Shown here piece after piece: positions 23,535 to 32,851 of a stretch of 64,000 nucleotides of DNA. Below the pieces are notes generated by a model. That model made no database searches and had not been told where the DNA came from. It was given only the letters and a program-made list of their open reading frames with translations. Origin of the DNA: Saccharopolyspora hirsuta (GTDB taxonomy: Bacteria > Actinomycetota > Actinomycetes > Mycobacteriales > Pseudonocardiaceae). The DNA is taken from positions 558,001-622,000 of the forward strand of contig NZ_VWPH01000002.1 in the NCBI RefSeq assembly GCF_008630535.1. Reading direction: 5' to 3'. The number at the start of each line of letters is the position of its first letter. Within the stretch, counting starts at the first letter, position 1. The translations under genes and the position numbers were made by a program.

Positions 23535-24437
23535 ATGTCGTTGCCGGTGGTGTCCGAGGAGGTCCGGCGGGCCCTGGACGCGGGTCGCCCGGTCGTGGGG
23601 CTGGAGTCGACGATCCTCACCCACGGTCTGCCCAGCCCGGAGAACGCCGCGGTCGCGCGGGACGCCGAGCGGCAGATCCGGGACGCCGGGGCGGTCCCGG
23701 CGACGATCGGCGTGGTCGACGGGGTGCCCGCGGTCGGGTTGTCCGAAGCGCAGCTCGACGCCCTGATCGCCGACCTGGGCGCGGTGAAGGCGAGCGTGCG
23801 GGACCTGCCGATCGCCGCGGCGAAGCGGCTCAACGCCGGGACCACGGTGGCCGCCACCGCGTTCCTCGCGCACCGCGCGGGAATCCGCGTCTTCGCCACC
23901 GGTGGGCTGGGCGGCGTGCACCACGGCGCGTCGAGCAGCTTCGACGAGTCCGCCGACCTGGTGGTCCTGGCGAGCACGCCGCTGGTCGTGGTCAGCGCGG
24001 GTGTGAAGTCCATTTTGGACATCGCGGCGACCTTGGAGCGGCTGGAGACGTTGAACATCCCGGTGCTCGGCTACCGCACGCGCCGGTTCCCCGGTTTCTA
24101 CGTCGCCGATTCGGGGCATCCGCTGGAACATTCGGTCGACTCGCCGCAGGAGGTCGCCGCCGCGGTGCTCGCGCGCGACGAGCTGGGCCTGCGGTCGGCG
24201 GTGCTGGTGGCCAACCCGGTTCCGGAGGCCGAGCAGCTGGACCCGCAGCTGCACGACCGGGCGCTGGCCGAGGCCTGGCAGCAGGCGAGCCGCCTGGGCA
24301 TCAGCGGCCACGACATCACCCCGTTCCTCCTGGACCGCATCCGCACCGCCACGCGCGGCCGCAGCCTCGAGGTCAACATCGCCGTCTACCGCAACAACAT
24401 CGAGCTGGCCACCGCCGTCGCGCACGCCCTGCGCTGA
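23535..24437 (+). CDS. psuG: Pseudouridine-5'-phosphate glycosidase
   Basis: A 300-aa enzyme that cleaves pseudouridine 5'-phosphate to uracil and ribose 5-phosphate, the second step of pseudouridine salvage. It has the family blocks 'GRPVVGLESTILTHGLPSPE', 'VPATIGVVDGVPAVGLS', 'TTVAATAFLAHRAGI' and 'FATGGLGGVHHG', and the late block 'GHDITPFLLDRI'. AGCGGAGGT precedes the ATG by 6 nt. No PsuK kinase is adjacent. The gene is divergent from ileS with a 64-bp gap. Confidence 0.95.
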   Translation: MSLPVVSEEVRRALDAGRPVVGLESTILTHGLPSPENAAVARDAERQIRDAGAVPATIGVVDGVPAVGLSEAQLDALIADLGAVKASVRDLPIAAAKRLNAGTTVAATAFLAHRAGIRVFATGGLGGVHHGASSSFDESADLVVLASTPLVVVSAGVKSILDIAATLERLETLNIPVLGYRTRRFPGFYVADSGHPLEHSVDSPQEVAAAVLARDELGLRSAVLVANPVPEAEQLDPQLHDRALAEAWQQASRLGISGHDITPFLLDRIRTATRGRSLEVNIAVYRNNIELATAVAHALR

Positions 24438-24524
24438 GGAGCTGCGCGGTGTCCGCGCGCCCGCTGTACTGTTCAGTAGGCCGCAGGAGTCGATGCGGCC
24501 GGAACGGAGCAGGAGGAAAGTCGG

Positions 24525-25313
24525 GTGAAGTCGGAACCCGCCACGGCCGACCCAGCGGGCAGCGGGCCCAACGTGGTCAAGTCCGCCGACCGCGCGCTGG
24601 TCATCCTGGAACTGCTCTCCCGGGGGCGGCACCGCCTCAGCGACATCGCCGAGACGCTGCGGCTCCCGCTGTCGAGCGTGCACGGCCTGCTCGGCACCCT
24701 GGTGCACCGCGGTTTCGCCGAGTTCGACCCGACCACCCGCACCTACGGGCTCGGGTTGAAGGCGTGGACGGTCGGCCAGGGTTACACCGGGCACCGCGAC
24801 ATCGTGGGCCTGGCGCTCCCGCTGATGGACCGGCTCGCGCAGGAGACCGGCGAGACGGTGCAGCTGTCCAGGCTGGACGGCATCGAGAACGTCTACATCG
24901 CGATCGCCGAGTCGCCGCAACCGATGAAGCTGGTGTCGGCGGTGGGCATGCGGCTGCCCGCGCACGCGGACGGCCTGGGCAAGGCGTTGCTGTCCGGTCT
25001 GCCGCAGGAGGAGCTGATGCGCCGCTACCAGGGCGTGGAGCTGGAGCGCTTCACGGAGAACACCGTGTGCGAGCTGCCGGAGCTGCTGGCCGAGGTCCAG
25101 GAGGCGCGCACCCGCGGGTACGCGGTGGACGACGAGGAGTACATCATCGGCTGCCGGTGCGTGGCGATGCCGGTTCGGGACCACTCCGGTGCGGTGGTCG
25201 CGGCGCTGTCGGTGTCGGCGCCGACGCCCCGCTGCGGCCCGAACTGGACCGAGCAGACCCGCGAACCGCTGTCCAAAGTGGTCGCGACGATCGAGCAGCA
25301 GCTCCGCCGCTGA
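24525..25313 (+). CDS. IclR-family transcriptional regulator
   Basis: A 262-aa regulator. A winged HTH is at residues 18-80 ('KSADRALVILELLSRGRHRL', 'SDIAETLRLPLSSVHGLLGT'), and an effector-binding IclR domain spans residues 95-255 ('SRLDGIENVYIAIAES', 'ADGLGKALLSGLPQEEL', 'YIIGCRCVAMPVRDHSGAVV'). The GTG at 24525 is preceded by AGGAGG. It is probably a small-molecule-responsive regulator of catabolic genes. It is convergent with the dioxygenase gene at 25321, and its own targets are not obvious nearby. Confidence 0.92.
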   Translation: MKSEPATADPAGSGPNVVKSADRALVILELLSRGRHRLSDIAETLRLPLSSVHGLLGTLVHRGFAEFDPTTRTYGLGLKAWTVGQGYTGHRDIVGLALPLMDRLAQETGETVQLSRLDGIENVYIAIAESPQPMKLVSAVGMRLPAHADGLGKALLSGLPQEELMRRYQGVELERFTENTVCELPELLAEVQEARTRGYAVDDEEYIIGCRCVAMPVRDHSGAVVAALSVSAPTPRCGPNWTEQTREPLSKVVATIEQQLRR

Positions 25314-25320
25314 CCCCGCG

Positions 25321-26085
25321 TCAGCCGAACTGGACGGAGCGCTTGGCCAGGCCCCACCAGAAGCCGTCGATGGCCACCTGCTGCGCGGTGAGGTCGTCGC
25401 CCGCGGCGCCGAGCGCGACGAACAGCGGTGCGAAGTGCTCCGTGCGCGGGTGCGCGAGCTGACCGGCCGGGGCCTTGTGGCGGAAGTCCAGCAGGGCGTC
25501 GACGTCGTGCGCTTCGAGCGCCTGCCGCCCCCAGTCGTCGAACTCCACCGACCAGCTCGGCGTGCCCGGTTCGCGCAGCGCTGAGAGGTTGTGGGTGAAG
25601 AAGCCGCTGCCCACGATCAGCACGCCCTCGTCGCGCAGCGGGGCGAGCGCCCGGCCCAGGTGCATCAGCCGTTCCGGTTCCAGCGTCGGCATCGAGATCT
25701 GCAGGACCGGCACGTCGGCGTCCGGGTACATCTCCACCAGCGGCACGTAGGCGCCGTGGTCGAGGCCGCGGTCCGGGAAGTCCTGGACCGGGGTGTCCGG
25801 GCCGCGGAGCAGGGCGCGCACGCGGTCGGCCAGCTCCGGGGCGCCGGGCGCGGCGTACTGGACGGCGTAGTACCGCTCGGGGAAGCCCCAGAAGTCGTAG
25901 ACCAGCGGAACGGTGCTGGTGGCGCCGATGGCCAGCGGGGCCTCCTCCCAGTGCGCCGAGATCACCAGGATCGCCTTCGGTCTCGGCAGCCGGGCCGACC
26001 AGTCGGCGAGCTGACCGGGCCACTGCGGGTCGTCGGCCAGCGGTGGGGCGCCGTGGCTGAGGTACAGGGTGGGCATCCGGACCAT
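25321..26085 (-). CDS. LigB/DODA-type extradiol ring-cleavage dioxygenase
   Basis: A 254-aa member of the class III extradiol dioxygenase family that includes 4,5-DOPA dioxygenase (YgiD). These open catechol rings using one non-haem metal ion. Candidate metal and active-site histidines are in 'MPTLYLSHGAPPLADDP', 'ILVISAHWEEAPLAIG', 'DRGLDHGAYVPLVEM' and 'HPRTEHFAPLFVALGA'; 'VGSGFFTHNLSAL' is typical of YgiD proteins. The true substrate is unknown. It is divergent from a MarR regulator with two palindromic operators in the gap, so it is probably induced by a phenolic ligand. Confidence 0.9.
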   Translation of the reverse strand: MVRMPTLYLSHGAPPLADDPQWPGQLADWSARLPRPKAILVISAHWEEAPLAIGATSTVPLVYDFWGFPERYYAVQYAAPGAPELADRVRALLRGPDTPVQDFPDRGLDHGAYVPLVEMYPDADVPVLQISMPTLEPERLMHLGRALAPLRDEGVLIVGSGFFTHNLSALREPGTPSWSVEFDDWGRQALEAHDVDALLDFRHKAPAGQLAHPRTEHFAPLFVALGAAGDDLTAQQVAIDGFWWGLAKRSVQFG

Positions 26086-26097
26086 CGCGAACTCCTC

Positions 26098-26145
26098 GTT
26101 CGAATTTGAACAACCCCGACCATAGCTGGTCGTTCAAATTTGAAC
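26098..26145. promoter_or_regulatory. Paired MarR-type operators
   Basis: GTTCGAATTTGAAC (26098-26111) and GTTCAAATTTGAAC (26132-26145, a perfect 14-bp palindrome) have centres 34 bp apart, about three helical turns, in the gap between the dioxygenase and the MarR gene. They are AT-rich in a very GC-rich genome. Binding by the adjacent MarR protein is a strong inference. Confidence 0.8.
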
Positions 26146-26162
26146 AAGATAGGGTTCGGGGC

Positions 26163-26621
26163 ATGGTTGAACCGCGGTGGCTGGACGACGAGGAGATGGC
26201 GGCCTGGAACGCCTTCGTGGAGGCGAGCAACCTGGTCGCCCGCAAGGTCGAGCAGCAGCTGCGCGAGCAGGCCGGGCTGTCCCACCCGCAGTACGAGATC
26301 CTGGTGCGGTTGTCCGCCGCGCCCGGCGGGGAGCTGCGGATGACCGAGCTCGCCCAGCTGGTGGTGACCTCGAAGAGCGGCCTGACCTACCAGATCACCC
26401 AGCTGGAGAAGGCCGGTCTGGTGCGGCGCCGGACCTGCGAGACCGACGATCGCGGCGTCTACGCCCTGCTGACCGAGGAGGGCCGGGAGCGGCTGCGCGC
26501 AGCGGCGCCCGGGCACGTCGAGGCGGTGCGCGCGAACCTGATCGACGCGCTCGACCGCGATCAGCTGCGCGCCGTCGCCGCAGGTCTCGGCGCAGTCACC
26601 CGCCACCTGCGCCGGTCCTGA
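26163..26621 (+). CDS. MarR-family regulator
   Basis: A 152-aa winged-helix dimer of the MarR family. The recognition region runs from 'GELRMTELAQLVVTSKSGLT' to 'YQITQLEKAGLVRR' with the wing 'TCETDDRGVYALLTEEGRER'. The ATG at 26163 excludes the operator region from the coding sequence. It most likely represses itself and the divergent ring-cleavage dioxygenase through the two GTTCAAATTTGAAC-type sites, with release by an aromatic compound. Confidence 0.93.
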   Translation: MVEPRWLDDEEMAAWNAFVEASNLVARKVEQQLREQAGLSHPQYEILVRLSAAPGGELRMTELAQLVVTSKSGLTYQITQLEKAGLVRRRTCETDDRGVYALLTEEGRERLRAAAPGHVEAVRANLIDALDRDQLRAVAAGLGAVTRHLRRS

Positions 26622-26757
26622 CCGCACTCCCGACCCCGGACGGGTCTTGCTTCGGCGCGTTCCGCAGTGGATGGTCTTAGGGCTGCCGGGCCGCGCCCGG
26701 CTCCACCCGGCCTTGCCGGTGCCGGAACGGCAGCGCGTCGAGATGCGAAGGAGTGAG

Positions 26758-27615
26758 ATGAGGTTCCTGAGGTTGGGCCCCGCCGGGGCGGAACGACCGC
26801 ACGTGGCAGACGACCAGGGCCGGCTGTTCGATCTGCGTCCGATCACCGCGGACATCGACGGGCAGTTCCTGGCCGACGACGGCATCCAGCGGGCCCGGGC
26901 GGCGCTGGACGCCGGTGAGCTGCCCGCCGTCGACGACGCCGGGGACGGCAGCGGCCTGCGGGTCGGCGCCCCGATCGCGCGGCCGATGGCCGTGCTGTGC
27001 ATCGGGCAGAACTACGCCGCGCACGCCGCGGAATCCGGTTCGGCGCCGCCCGAGGTGCCGATCCTGTTCTTCAAGCACCCGAACACCGTCGTCGGGCCGT
27101 ACGACGAGGTGCTGATCCCGCGCGGTGCCGAGCAGGTCGACTGGGAGGTCGAGCTCGGCGTGGTGATCGGCCGCCGGGCCCGCTACCTGGACAGCGCGGA
27201 GCAGGCGCTGGAGTGCGTCGCCGGGTACGTGGTGGCCAACGACGTGTCCGAGCGGGCCTTCCAGAAGGAGCACTCCGGCGGGCAGTGGTCCAAGGGCAAG
27301 TGCGCCGAGACGTTCAACCCGGTCGGCCCGTGGCTGGTGCCCGCGGACGAGGTCGCCGATCCGCAGGCGCTGCGGCTGCGGTCGTGGGTCAACGGCGAGG
27401 CCCGCCAGGACTCCACCACCGCGGACATGATCTTCGGCGTCGGCGAGATCGTCCGTCACCTGTCGCAGTACGTGACGCTGGAGCCGGGCGACCTGATCAA
27501 CACCGGCACCCCGGAGGGCGTGGCGATGTCCGGGCGATTCCCGTACCTGGCCGCCGGTGACGTGCTGGAGCTGGAGATCGACGGCCTGGGCAGGCAGCGC
27601 CAGCAGTTGAAGTGA
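26758..27615 (+). CDS. Fumarylacetoacetate hydrolase (FAH) family protein
   Basis: A 285-aa FAH-family enzyme; relatives hydrolyse or isomerise beta-diketo or 2-hydroxy-dienoate intermediates in aromatic degradation, or decarboxylate oxaloacetate. The metal ligands lie in 'VDWEVELGVVIGRRARY' and 'GYVVANDVSERAFQ', with 'GDLINTGTPEGVAMSG' near the end. GAAGGAG 6 nt before the ATG at 26758 fixes the start. It stands downstream of the MarR gene on the same strand, so a link with the ring-cleavage dioxygenase is attractive but unproven. A bidirectional terminator follows. Confidence 0.93.
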   Translation: MRFLRLGPAGAERPHVADDQGRLFDLRPITADIDGQFLADDGIQRARAALDAGELPAVDDAGDGSGLRVGAPIARPMAVLCIGQNYAAHAAESGSAPPEVPILFFKHPNTVVGPYDEVLIPRGAEQVDWEVELGVVIGRRARYLDSAEQALECVAGYVVANDVSERAFQKEHSGGQWSKGKCAETFNPVGPWLVPADEVADPQALRLRSWVNGEARQDSTTADMIFGVGEIVRHLSQYVTLEPGDLINTGTPEGVAMSGRFPYLAAGDVLELEIDGLGRQRQQLK

Positions 27616-27623
27616 GCGCGGAA

Positions 27624-27664
27624 ACGGCGGTTCGGCACCGACCCCCTCGGTGCCGAACCGCCGT
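27624..27664. terminator. Bidirectional hairpin terminator
   Basis: ACGGCGGTTCGGCACCGA pairs perfectly with TCGGTGCCGAACCGCCGT over 18 bp around a 5-nt C loop. It lies between the FAH gene and the convergent membrane-protein gene. Confidence 0.9.
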
Positions 27665-27724
27665 CGTGGTGCGGTGTTCCCGCTCACCAGCGCCGACCCC
27701 CAGTGCGGCGCTGCTGGTCGCGGA

Positions 27725-28321
27725 TCAGCGGGCGAGCTTGCGCGCCTTCGCGTAGCGGCCGTTCGCCGGAAGCCAGCAGAGCACGATCGCGAGCACGATG
27801 GCCGCCATCGCGATACCGCTGGTGATCTTCGCCAGGGAGGGCGACGCGTCGGTGAGCACGGCGAGGTTCACCAGCAGCGCGATCGGGCCGAAGATCGTGT
27901 ACAGGATGCGGGCGTACTTGGCGCCGTTGATCGCCAGCAGGCTCCACAGCAGCAGCGGCGCCGAGAACAGCGCCACGAGGAAGCCCTTGAGGAAGATCGC
28001 GCTCGACATGGTGCTGACCGCGGTGTCCCACAGGCCGAATTCCTGCAGCGCGGTCTTGGTGTCGGTGATCTCGCCGCCGCTCAGCGACGCCAGCGTTTCG
28101 AGCTCCGAGTCCAGGCCCAGCGCGCTGGGGTCGGTCGCGAGCACGTCGTTGAGCATCGACTCGCCGAGCGCGTCGGCGTTGGCGATGAGGTAGATCGCCC
28201 CGATCAGGGCGGCAACAGCGGACAGCACGCCGACGACGACCAACGCCAGCAGCGTGCCGGGGCGCTTCAAGCTGGCCGGGGCCGCGGCCGCCTGCGGGGT
28301 TGCGGTCTGGGGATAGGTCAC
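27725..28321 (-). CDS. Membrane protein of unknown function
   Basis: A 198-aa protein. The GTG at 28321 has AAGGAGA 9 nt upstream. A short Ala/Pro/Gln-rich cytoplasmic N-terminus (YPQTATPQAAAAPASLKRPG) is followed by four likely membrane helices at about residues 28-50, 105-130, 138-160 and 165-185. The first loop, about 50 residues, is acidic (LDSELETLASLSGGEITDTK). No family is recognised; the layout resembles many actinobacterial four-helix DUF proteins. Confidence 0.75.
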   Translation of the reverse strand: MTYPQTATPQAAAAPASLKRPGTLLALVVVGVLSAVAALIGAIYLIANADALGESMLNDVLATDPSALGLDSELETLASLSGGEITDTKTALQEFGLWDTAVSTMSSAIFLKGFLVALFSAPLLLWSLLAINGAKYARILYTIFGPIALLVNLAVLTDASPSLAKITSGIAMAAIVLAIVLCWLPANGRYAKARKLAR

Positions 28322-28794
28322 GACAGGGTTCTCCTTGCCAGGAAATGAAAATGGGGGGATTGGCGGAGGATCCGCGACACCGTCACCACGGGTGGCCTCC
28401 GGCGACCGGGATCGCCGCGCGCCGTTGGCGATCCCCGGCTCCGGGGTGCGCAGTGCGGGCCCAGGCACTGCGCGGGAAGACGTCCTTCGTCGTCGCGCCA
28501 CGGGGCGGCGCGACGGTGGTGATGCGCATGGTGCTCGCGAATCCTCTCCGGGGCAGGCGGCGGTTCACGCATCCGCGCACCTGCGTTCGTGCGAACTGCC
28601 CCGAAATCAGCCGGTCGGCGGCGCGCCGAACCGGGGCGATCGCCGAGGGGACCGCCGTTTGGGGCGAGGCAGATCATTGCACCGCCCCGCGCGGGGTTTC
28701 CAGCGATTCGGGAAAGAATTCCGCAGATTATTTGTTCTGGCGTGGAGATCAGTTCCGCGCACTACACTCCGGCTCAAAACAGGAGACGGAAAGG
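28322..28794. other. Intergenic region of about 470 bp
   Basis: No credible gene was seen. There is a GC-rich imperfect hairpin at about 28391-28441 (CGGGATCGCC with GGCGATCCCCGG). The stretch 28700-28795 is less GC-rich (GATTATTTGTTCTGG) and probably carries the promoter of the LysR-like regulator, whose ribosome-binding site AGGAG is at 28781. Confidence 0.5.
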
Positions 28795-29880
28795 GTGCAC
28801 GCCGTGCCGTTAGTCGGGACCGCCAGTTTGTCCGCGAGCGACCTGCGCAGCAGGCTGCTCGAATCACCGGGCGCGCTGCTGGACACCACGATGGACCAGC
28901 TGCGCACGTTGGTGCTGGTGCACGAGGTGGGAACCGCGCTGGCCGCCGCGCGTTCGCTGGGGCGCGAGCAGTCCAGCGTGCAGAAGCAGCTCGACACGCT
29001 GAACCGGAACTTCAAGCAACTGTGCGGTGAACCGCTGGTGGTCAAGCAGGGGCGCGGGAAGAACGTCCTCTTCACCGATTCCGGAGAGGCGTTCGTGGAG
29101 ATCGCTCGGAACACGCTGCGCGACTGGCTCGACGGCGTGCACGAATCGCGTCGGCTGCGCGGCGAAACGATTACTGTCGGCACCACCCGCTTTACTCTCG
29201 GTTTCCTCGCCAATGCCGGCGAGCACGTGGCCGGTGAATTCGCCGAGCGCGGCGTGGACTTGCGCGTGACGCACTTGCGAACCCGAGAACTGATCAGCGC
29301 ATTGCGGACGAAGCAGGCGGATCTGGTCTGCGGCAGCGTGCTGGTCGGGGAGCAGGGCGAGAACGCGCTGGCCGATGTGGACGTGCTGGAATGGCGCCGC
29401 AGCGGGCTGAGCCTGGTGACGAACTTGTCCGCGGATCAGCTGCCGAACCGGCCGATGCTCGCCAGCCAGCTGCACTCGCTGCCGCTGGTGATCCCGGCCA
29501 GCGGGCTGATCTCCGGATTCCTGCGCGGCTGGTTCGGCGCCGACTACCGGGAGCGGCTGGACATCGCCGCGGAGATCGACGACGTGCGCTACGGGTTCGA
29601 CCTGCTGCGCTCGGAGTTGCTGCACGGCTGCATGATCGTCACCCGCGGGGTCGGGGAGGCCGCCGACGACGGGCGATTACCCGAGGGTCGGGGGCTGCGC
29701 ACCGTCGACCTGATCAACGACGTCGGGCCGAAGATGCACGTGCTGGTGGGCGCTTTCACGCGGCGCGGGGAGCGGCAGGGCTACAGCGCCGACCACCCGC
29801 TCAACCTGCTGTGGCGGGCCTTGGAGCTGGAGAACGCGAAGTGGAAGAGCGGTGAGCACCGCCCCGCGGTGGCGTCGTGA
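28795..29880 (+). CDS. LysR-type transcriptional regulator (long, divergent)
   Basis: A 361-aa regulator with an N-terminal HTH ('LRTLVLVHEVGTALAAARSL', 'GREQSSVQKQLDTLNRNF') preceded by a 30-residue extension unusual for LysR proteins. 'GEAFVEIARNTLRDWLDGVH' leads into a periplasmic-binding-like effector domain (about residues 120-340). The GTG at 28795 has AGGAG 9 nt upstream. The linker 'VKQGRGKNVLFTDSGEAFVE' matches LysR topology. Proteins of this variant are found in actinomycetes; targets are unknown. The penicillin acylase gene lies 95 bp downstream on the same strand. Confidence 0.8.
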   Translation: MHAVPLVGTASLSASDLRSRLLESPGALLDTTMDQLRTLVLVHEVGTALAAARSLGREQSSVQKQLDTLNRNFKQLCGEPLVVKQGRGKNVLFTDSGEAFVEIARNTLRDWLDGVHESRRLRGETITVGTTRFTLGFLANAGEHVAGEFAERGVDLRVTHLRTRELISALRTKQADLVCGSVLVGEQGENALADVDVLEWRRSGLSLVTNLSADQLPNRPMLASQLHSLPLVIPASGLISGFLRGWFGADYRERLDIAAEIDDVRYGFDLLRSELLHGCMIVTRGVGEAADDGRLPEGRGLRTVDLINDVGPKMHVLVGAFTRRGERQGYSADHPLNLLWRALELENAKWKSGEHRPAVAS

Positions 29881-29975
29881 TGCGCCGTTCGGGGCAAGCT
29901 GAACGTGAATCTCTTTCAATTCTGTTGCCGGGTGGTTAGCGTCCGGGTCGCGAAGATCGACCGGGAGGACCTGGC

Positions 29976-32819
29976 ATGCCGCGACGCTCGCGTCCCACCG
30001 CCGCTCTGGCCGCCGCAGCCGCGATCGCATCCGTGCTGGTCGCGCCGCCCGTCGCCGCCGAACCGGTGCCCGAACCGGCCCCGGACTACTGCCGCGAGCA
30101 GTGCCACCACGTCCTCCCGCCCGGGCAGAACGGCAACGCCACGTTCGCCGAGCTCGTCGCGCACATGCTGCTGGGCACCCGCCCGCCGCACTCCGACGAC
30201 CAGCTGGCCGAGTACGACGCGCTCGTCGGCGGGTACTCGAAGCTGACCACCGGCACGATCGCCGAGTTCTTCAACGACAACTCCTTCGGCGTGCGGCCCG
30301 ACGACGTCGAGCGCACCTACCGGCCGCGCGAGGACGTCACCATCGTCCGGGACAGGACCGCTGGCATCCCGCACATCTACGGGACCACCCGCTCCGGCAC
30401 CACGTTCGGCGCGGGCTACGCCACCGCCGAGGACAAGCTGTTCCTGATGGACGCGATGCGCCGGGCCGGGCGCGGCGAGGTGACCCCGTTCGCCGGTGGC
30501 GCACCGGCGAACCGCGAGCTGGAGCAGCGGTTCTTCGCCGCCTCGCCCTACACCGAGCAGGAGCTGCAGCAGCAGATCGACTCCGTGGCGAGCCGCGGCG
30601 AGCGCGGTCGGCAGGCGCTTGCCGACGCGCAGTCCTACGTGGACGGCATCAACGCCTACATCGAGCAGTCGCACCGGGGTCGCTACTTCCCGGGCGAGTA
30701 CGTGGCCACCGGGCACGTCGACCCGATCACCAACGCGGGCCGCATCGAACCCTTCGAGCTGACCGACCTGGTCGTGCTGGCCTCGCTGGTCGGTGCCCAG
30801 TTCGGCGGCGGCGGTGGCAACGAGGTGCAGAACGCGGTCGCCCGGATGGCGCTGCACGAGCGGTTCGGGCCGGAGCGCGGCGAGGAGGTCTGGAAGGCCT
30901 TCCGGGCCGAGAACGACCCGGAGGCCATCAGCACCATCCACGATGGACGGTCGTTCCCGTACGGCGTGGCACCGGAGACCCCGGAGGGCGTGGTGCTGCC
31001 CGACCCGGGTTCGGTGGTCGAGCAGCAGCTCGTGTTCGACCCCACCGGATCGGCCGCCCAGCCCGCGGAGCCGAGCGCCCGCCCGGAGAGCAGCAACCCG
31101 CCGCCGACCACCGACGACCCGGTCGAGAGCCTGCGCGGCATCTTCGACGACGGCCTGTTCCCGGCCGGGATGGGCGAGCCGCGCGGCATGTCCAACGCGC
31201 TCGTGGTCTCCGGCGCGCACACCGAGAGCGGCCACCCGGTCGCCGTGTTCGGGCCGCAGACCGGGTACTTCTCGCCGCAGCTGCTCACCCTGCAGGAGCT
31301 GCAGGGTCCCGGCATCTCGTCGAAGGGCGCCTCGTTCGCCGGTCTGAGCTTCTACACCCTGCTCGGTCGCGGCCAGGACTACGCCTGGAGCGCCACCACC
31401 GCGTCCCAGGACATGATCGACACCTACGCCGTCGAGCTGTGCGAGCCGGGCGGCGGTCCGGCCACTGTGGACTCGAATGGGTACCTGTTCCGCGGTGAGT
31501 GCCTGCCGATGCAGCTGGTCGAGCGGGAGAACGCCTGGAAGCCGAACCTGGGTGACGACACGCCGGAAGGCTCCTACCGGCTGGTGTCGTTCCGGACCAA
31601 CTACGGCCCCGTGACCCACCGGGCCACCGTCGGCGGCAAGCCGGTCGCGTTCGCGCTGGCGCGCTCCACGTTCCTGCACGAGGTGGACTCGATCATCGGC
31701 TTCCAGAAGTTCAACGACCCCGGAGCGATCACCTCGGCGGCGGACTTCCAGCGCGCCGCGCACGACATCAACTTCACCTTCAACTGGTTCTACGCCGACG
31801 CCGACGACACCGCCTACTTCAACTCCGGCGCCAACGTGGTGCGCAAACCGGTGGTGGACCCGAGCATGCCGATCGCGGCCGACCCGGCGTACGAGTGGCA
31901 GGGCTGGAACCCGGCCGACAACACCGCGGACCTCGCGCCGTTCGAGCAGCACCCGAACTCGATCAACCAGGACTACTACACCAGCTGGAACAACAAGCAG
32001 GCGCCGGGAACCGCGGGCGACCGGGCGGAGAAGAACGCGGTGCAGCGCGGCGACCTGCTCGACGCCCGGGTCCGCGAGCGCATCGAGGCGGGCGGGAAGT
32101 TCGACCGCGCCACGCTGACGCAGGTGATGGCCGAAGCGGGCGTCACCGACCTCCGCGCCGAACGGGTCCTGCCGGACCTGCTGCGCCTGATCGATCGCGC
32201 ACCGATCACCGACCCGGAGACCGCGAAGCTGGTCGACCGGCTCCGGAGCTGGCTGGCCGACGGCGGTAGGCGGGTCGAGGCGGAACCGGGCAGCCGCCGC
32301 TACGAGCACGCCGAAGCGATCGAACTGCTGGACGCGTGGTGGCCGCTGCTGGTGCGCGGCCAGTTCGAGCCGTCGCTGGGCGCACCGGCCTACCAGGCGC
32401 TGACCGGCATGATGCAGATCAACGAATCGCCCTCGGGCTGGCAGAACGGCGACCCGGACCTGCACGTCGGGCAGGGGCACCAGGGATCGGCGTTCCAGTA
32501 CGGCTGGTTCGGGCAGGTGTCCAAGGACATCCGCGCGGTGCTCGGCGAGGAGGTGCCGGGCGGGTTCGGCGAACCGCTGTGCGGCGGCGGTGACCCGGCG
32601 GCGTGCCGCCAGGTTCTGCTGGACACCCTGCGCCGAGCGGCGGAAACCCCTTCGGAGCAGACCTACCCGGGTGACGCGGACTGCGAGCCCGGCGACCAGT
32701 GGTGCGCGGACGCCCTGGTGCACAGCAAGATCGGCGGCATCGCCCAGGAGAAGATCAGCTGGCAGAACCGGCCGACCTACCAGCAGGTGGTCGAGTTCCC
32801 CGCCCGCCGCCCCCGCTAG
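29976..32819 (+). CDS. Secreted penicillin acylase family hydrolase
   Basis: A 947-aa Ntn-hydrolase precursor (penicillin/acyl-homoserine-lactone/aculeacin acylase family). It carries a signal peptide (residues 1-29, ending VAPPVAA), an alpha subunit with 'VTIVRDRTAGIPHIYGTT' and 'YATAEDKLFLMDAMRRAGRG', and a linker of about 40 residues rich in Pro/Ser. The autoproteolytic site is at 'GEPRGMSNALVVSGAHTESG', where the Ser becomes the beta-subunit N-terminal nucleophile. 'GLSFYTLLGRGQDYAWSATT' follows. It cleaves an amide bond in a secreted substrate such as a beta-lactam, lipopeptide or acyl-homoserine lactone; which one is not readable. Start chosen at the ATG 29976 after GGGAGGACC. Confidence 0.93.
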   Translation: MPRRSRPTAALAAAAAIASVLVAPPVAAEPVPEPAPDYCREQCHHVLPPGQNGNATFAELVAHMLLGTRPPHSDDQLAEYDALVGGYSKLTTGTIAEFFNDNSFGVRPDDVERTYRPREDVTIVRDRTAGIPHIYGTTRSGTTFGAGYATAEDKLFLMDAMRRAGRGEVTPFAGGAPANRELEQRFFAASPYTEQELQQQIDSVASRGERGRQALADAQSYVDGINAYIEQSHRGRYFPGEYVATGHVDPITNAGRIEPFELTDLVVLASLVGAQFGGGGGNEVQNAVARMALHERFGPERGEEVWKAFRAENDPEAISTIHDGRSFPYGVAPETPEGVVLPDPGSVVEQQLVFDPTGSAAQPAEPSARPESSNPPPTTDDPVESLRGIFDDGLFPAGMGEPRGMSNALVVSGAHTESGHPVAVFGPQTGYFSPQLLTLQELQGPGISSKGASFAGLSFYTLLGRGQDYAWSATTASQDMIDTYAVELCEPGGGPATVDSNGYLFRGECLPMQLVERENAWKPNLGDDTPEGSYRLVSFRTNYGPVTHRATVGGKPVAFALARSTFLHEVDSIIGFQKFNDPGAITSAADFQRAAHDINFTFNWFYADADDTAYFNSGANVVRKPVVDPSMPIAADPAYEWQGWNPADNTADLAPFEQHPNSINQDYYTSWNNKQAPGTAGDRAEKNAVQRGDLLDARVRERIEAGGKFDRATLTQVMAEAGVTDLRAERVLPDLLRLIDRAPITDPETAKLVDRLRSWLADGGRRVEAEPGSRRYEHAEAIELLDAWWPLLVRGQFEPSLGAPAYQALTGMMQINESPSGWQNGDPDLHVGQGHQGSAFQYGWFGQVSKDIRAVLGEEVPGGFGEPLCGGGDPAACRQVLLDTLRRAAETPSEQTYPGDADCEPGDQWCADALVHSKIGGIAQEKISWQNRPTYQQVVEFPARRPR

Positions 32820-32851
32820 CGCCCCGGCGCGGGGCTCGCCGGTCCCGGAGT

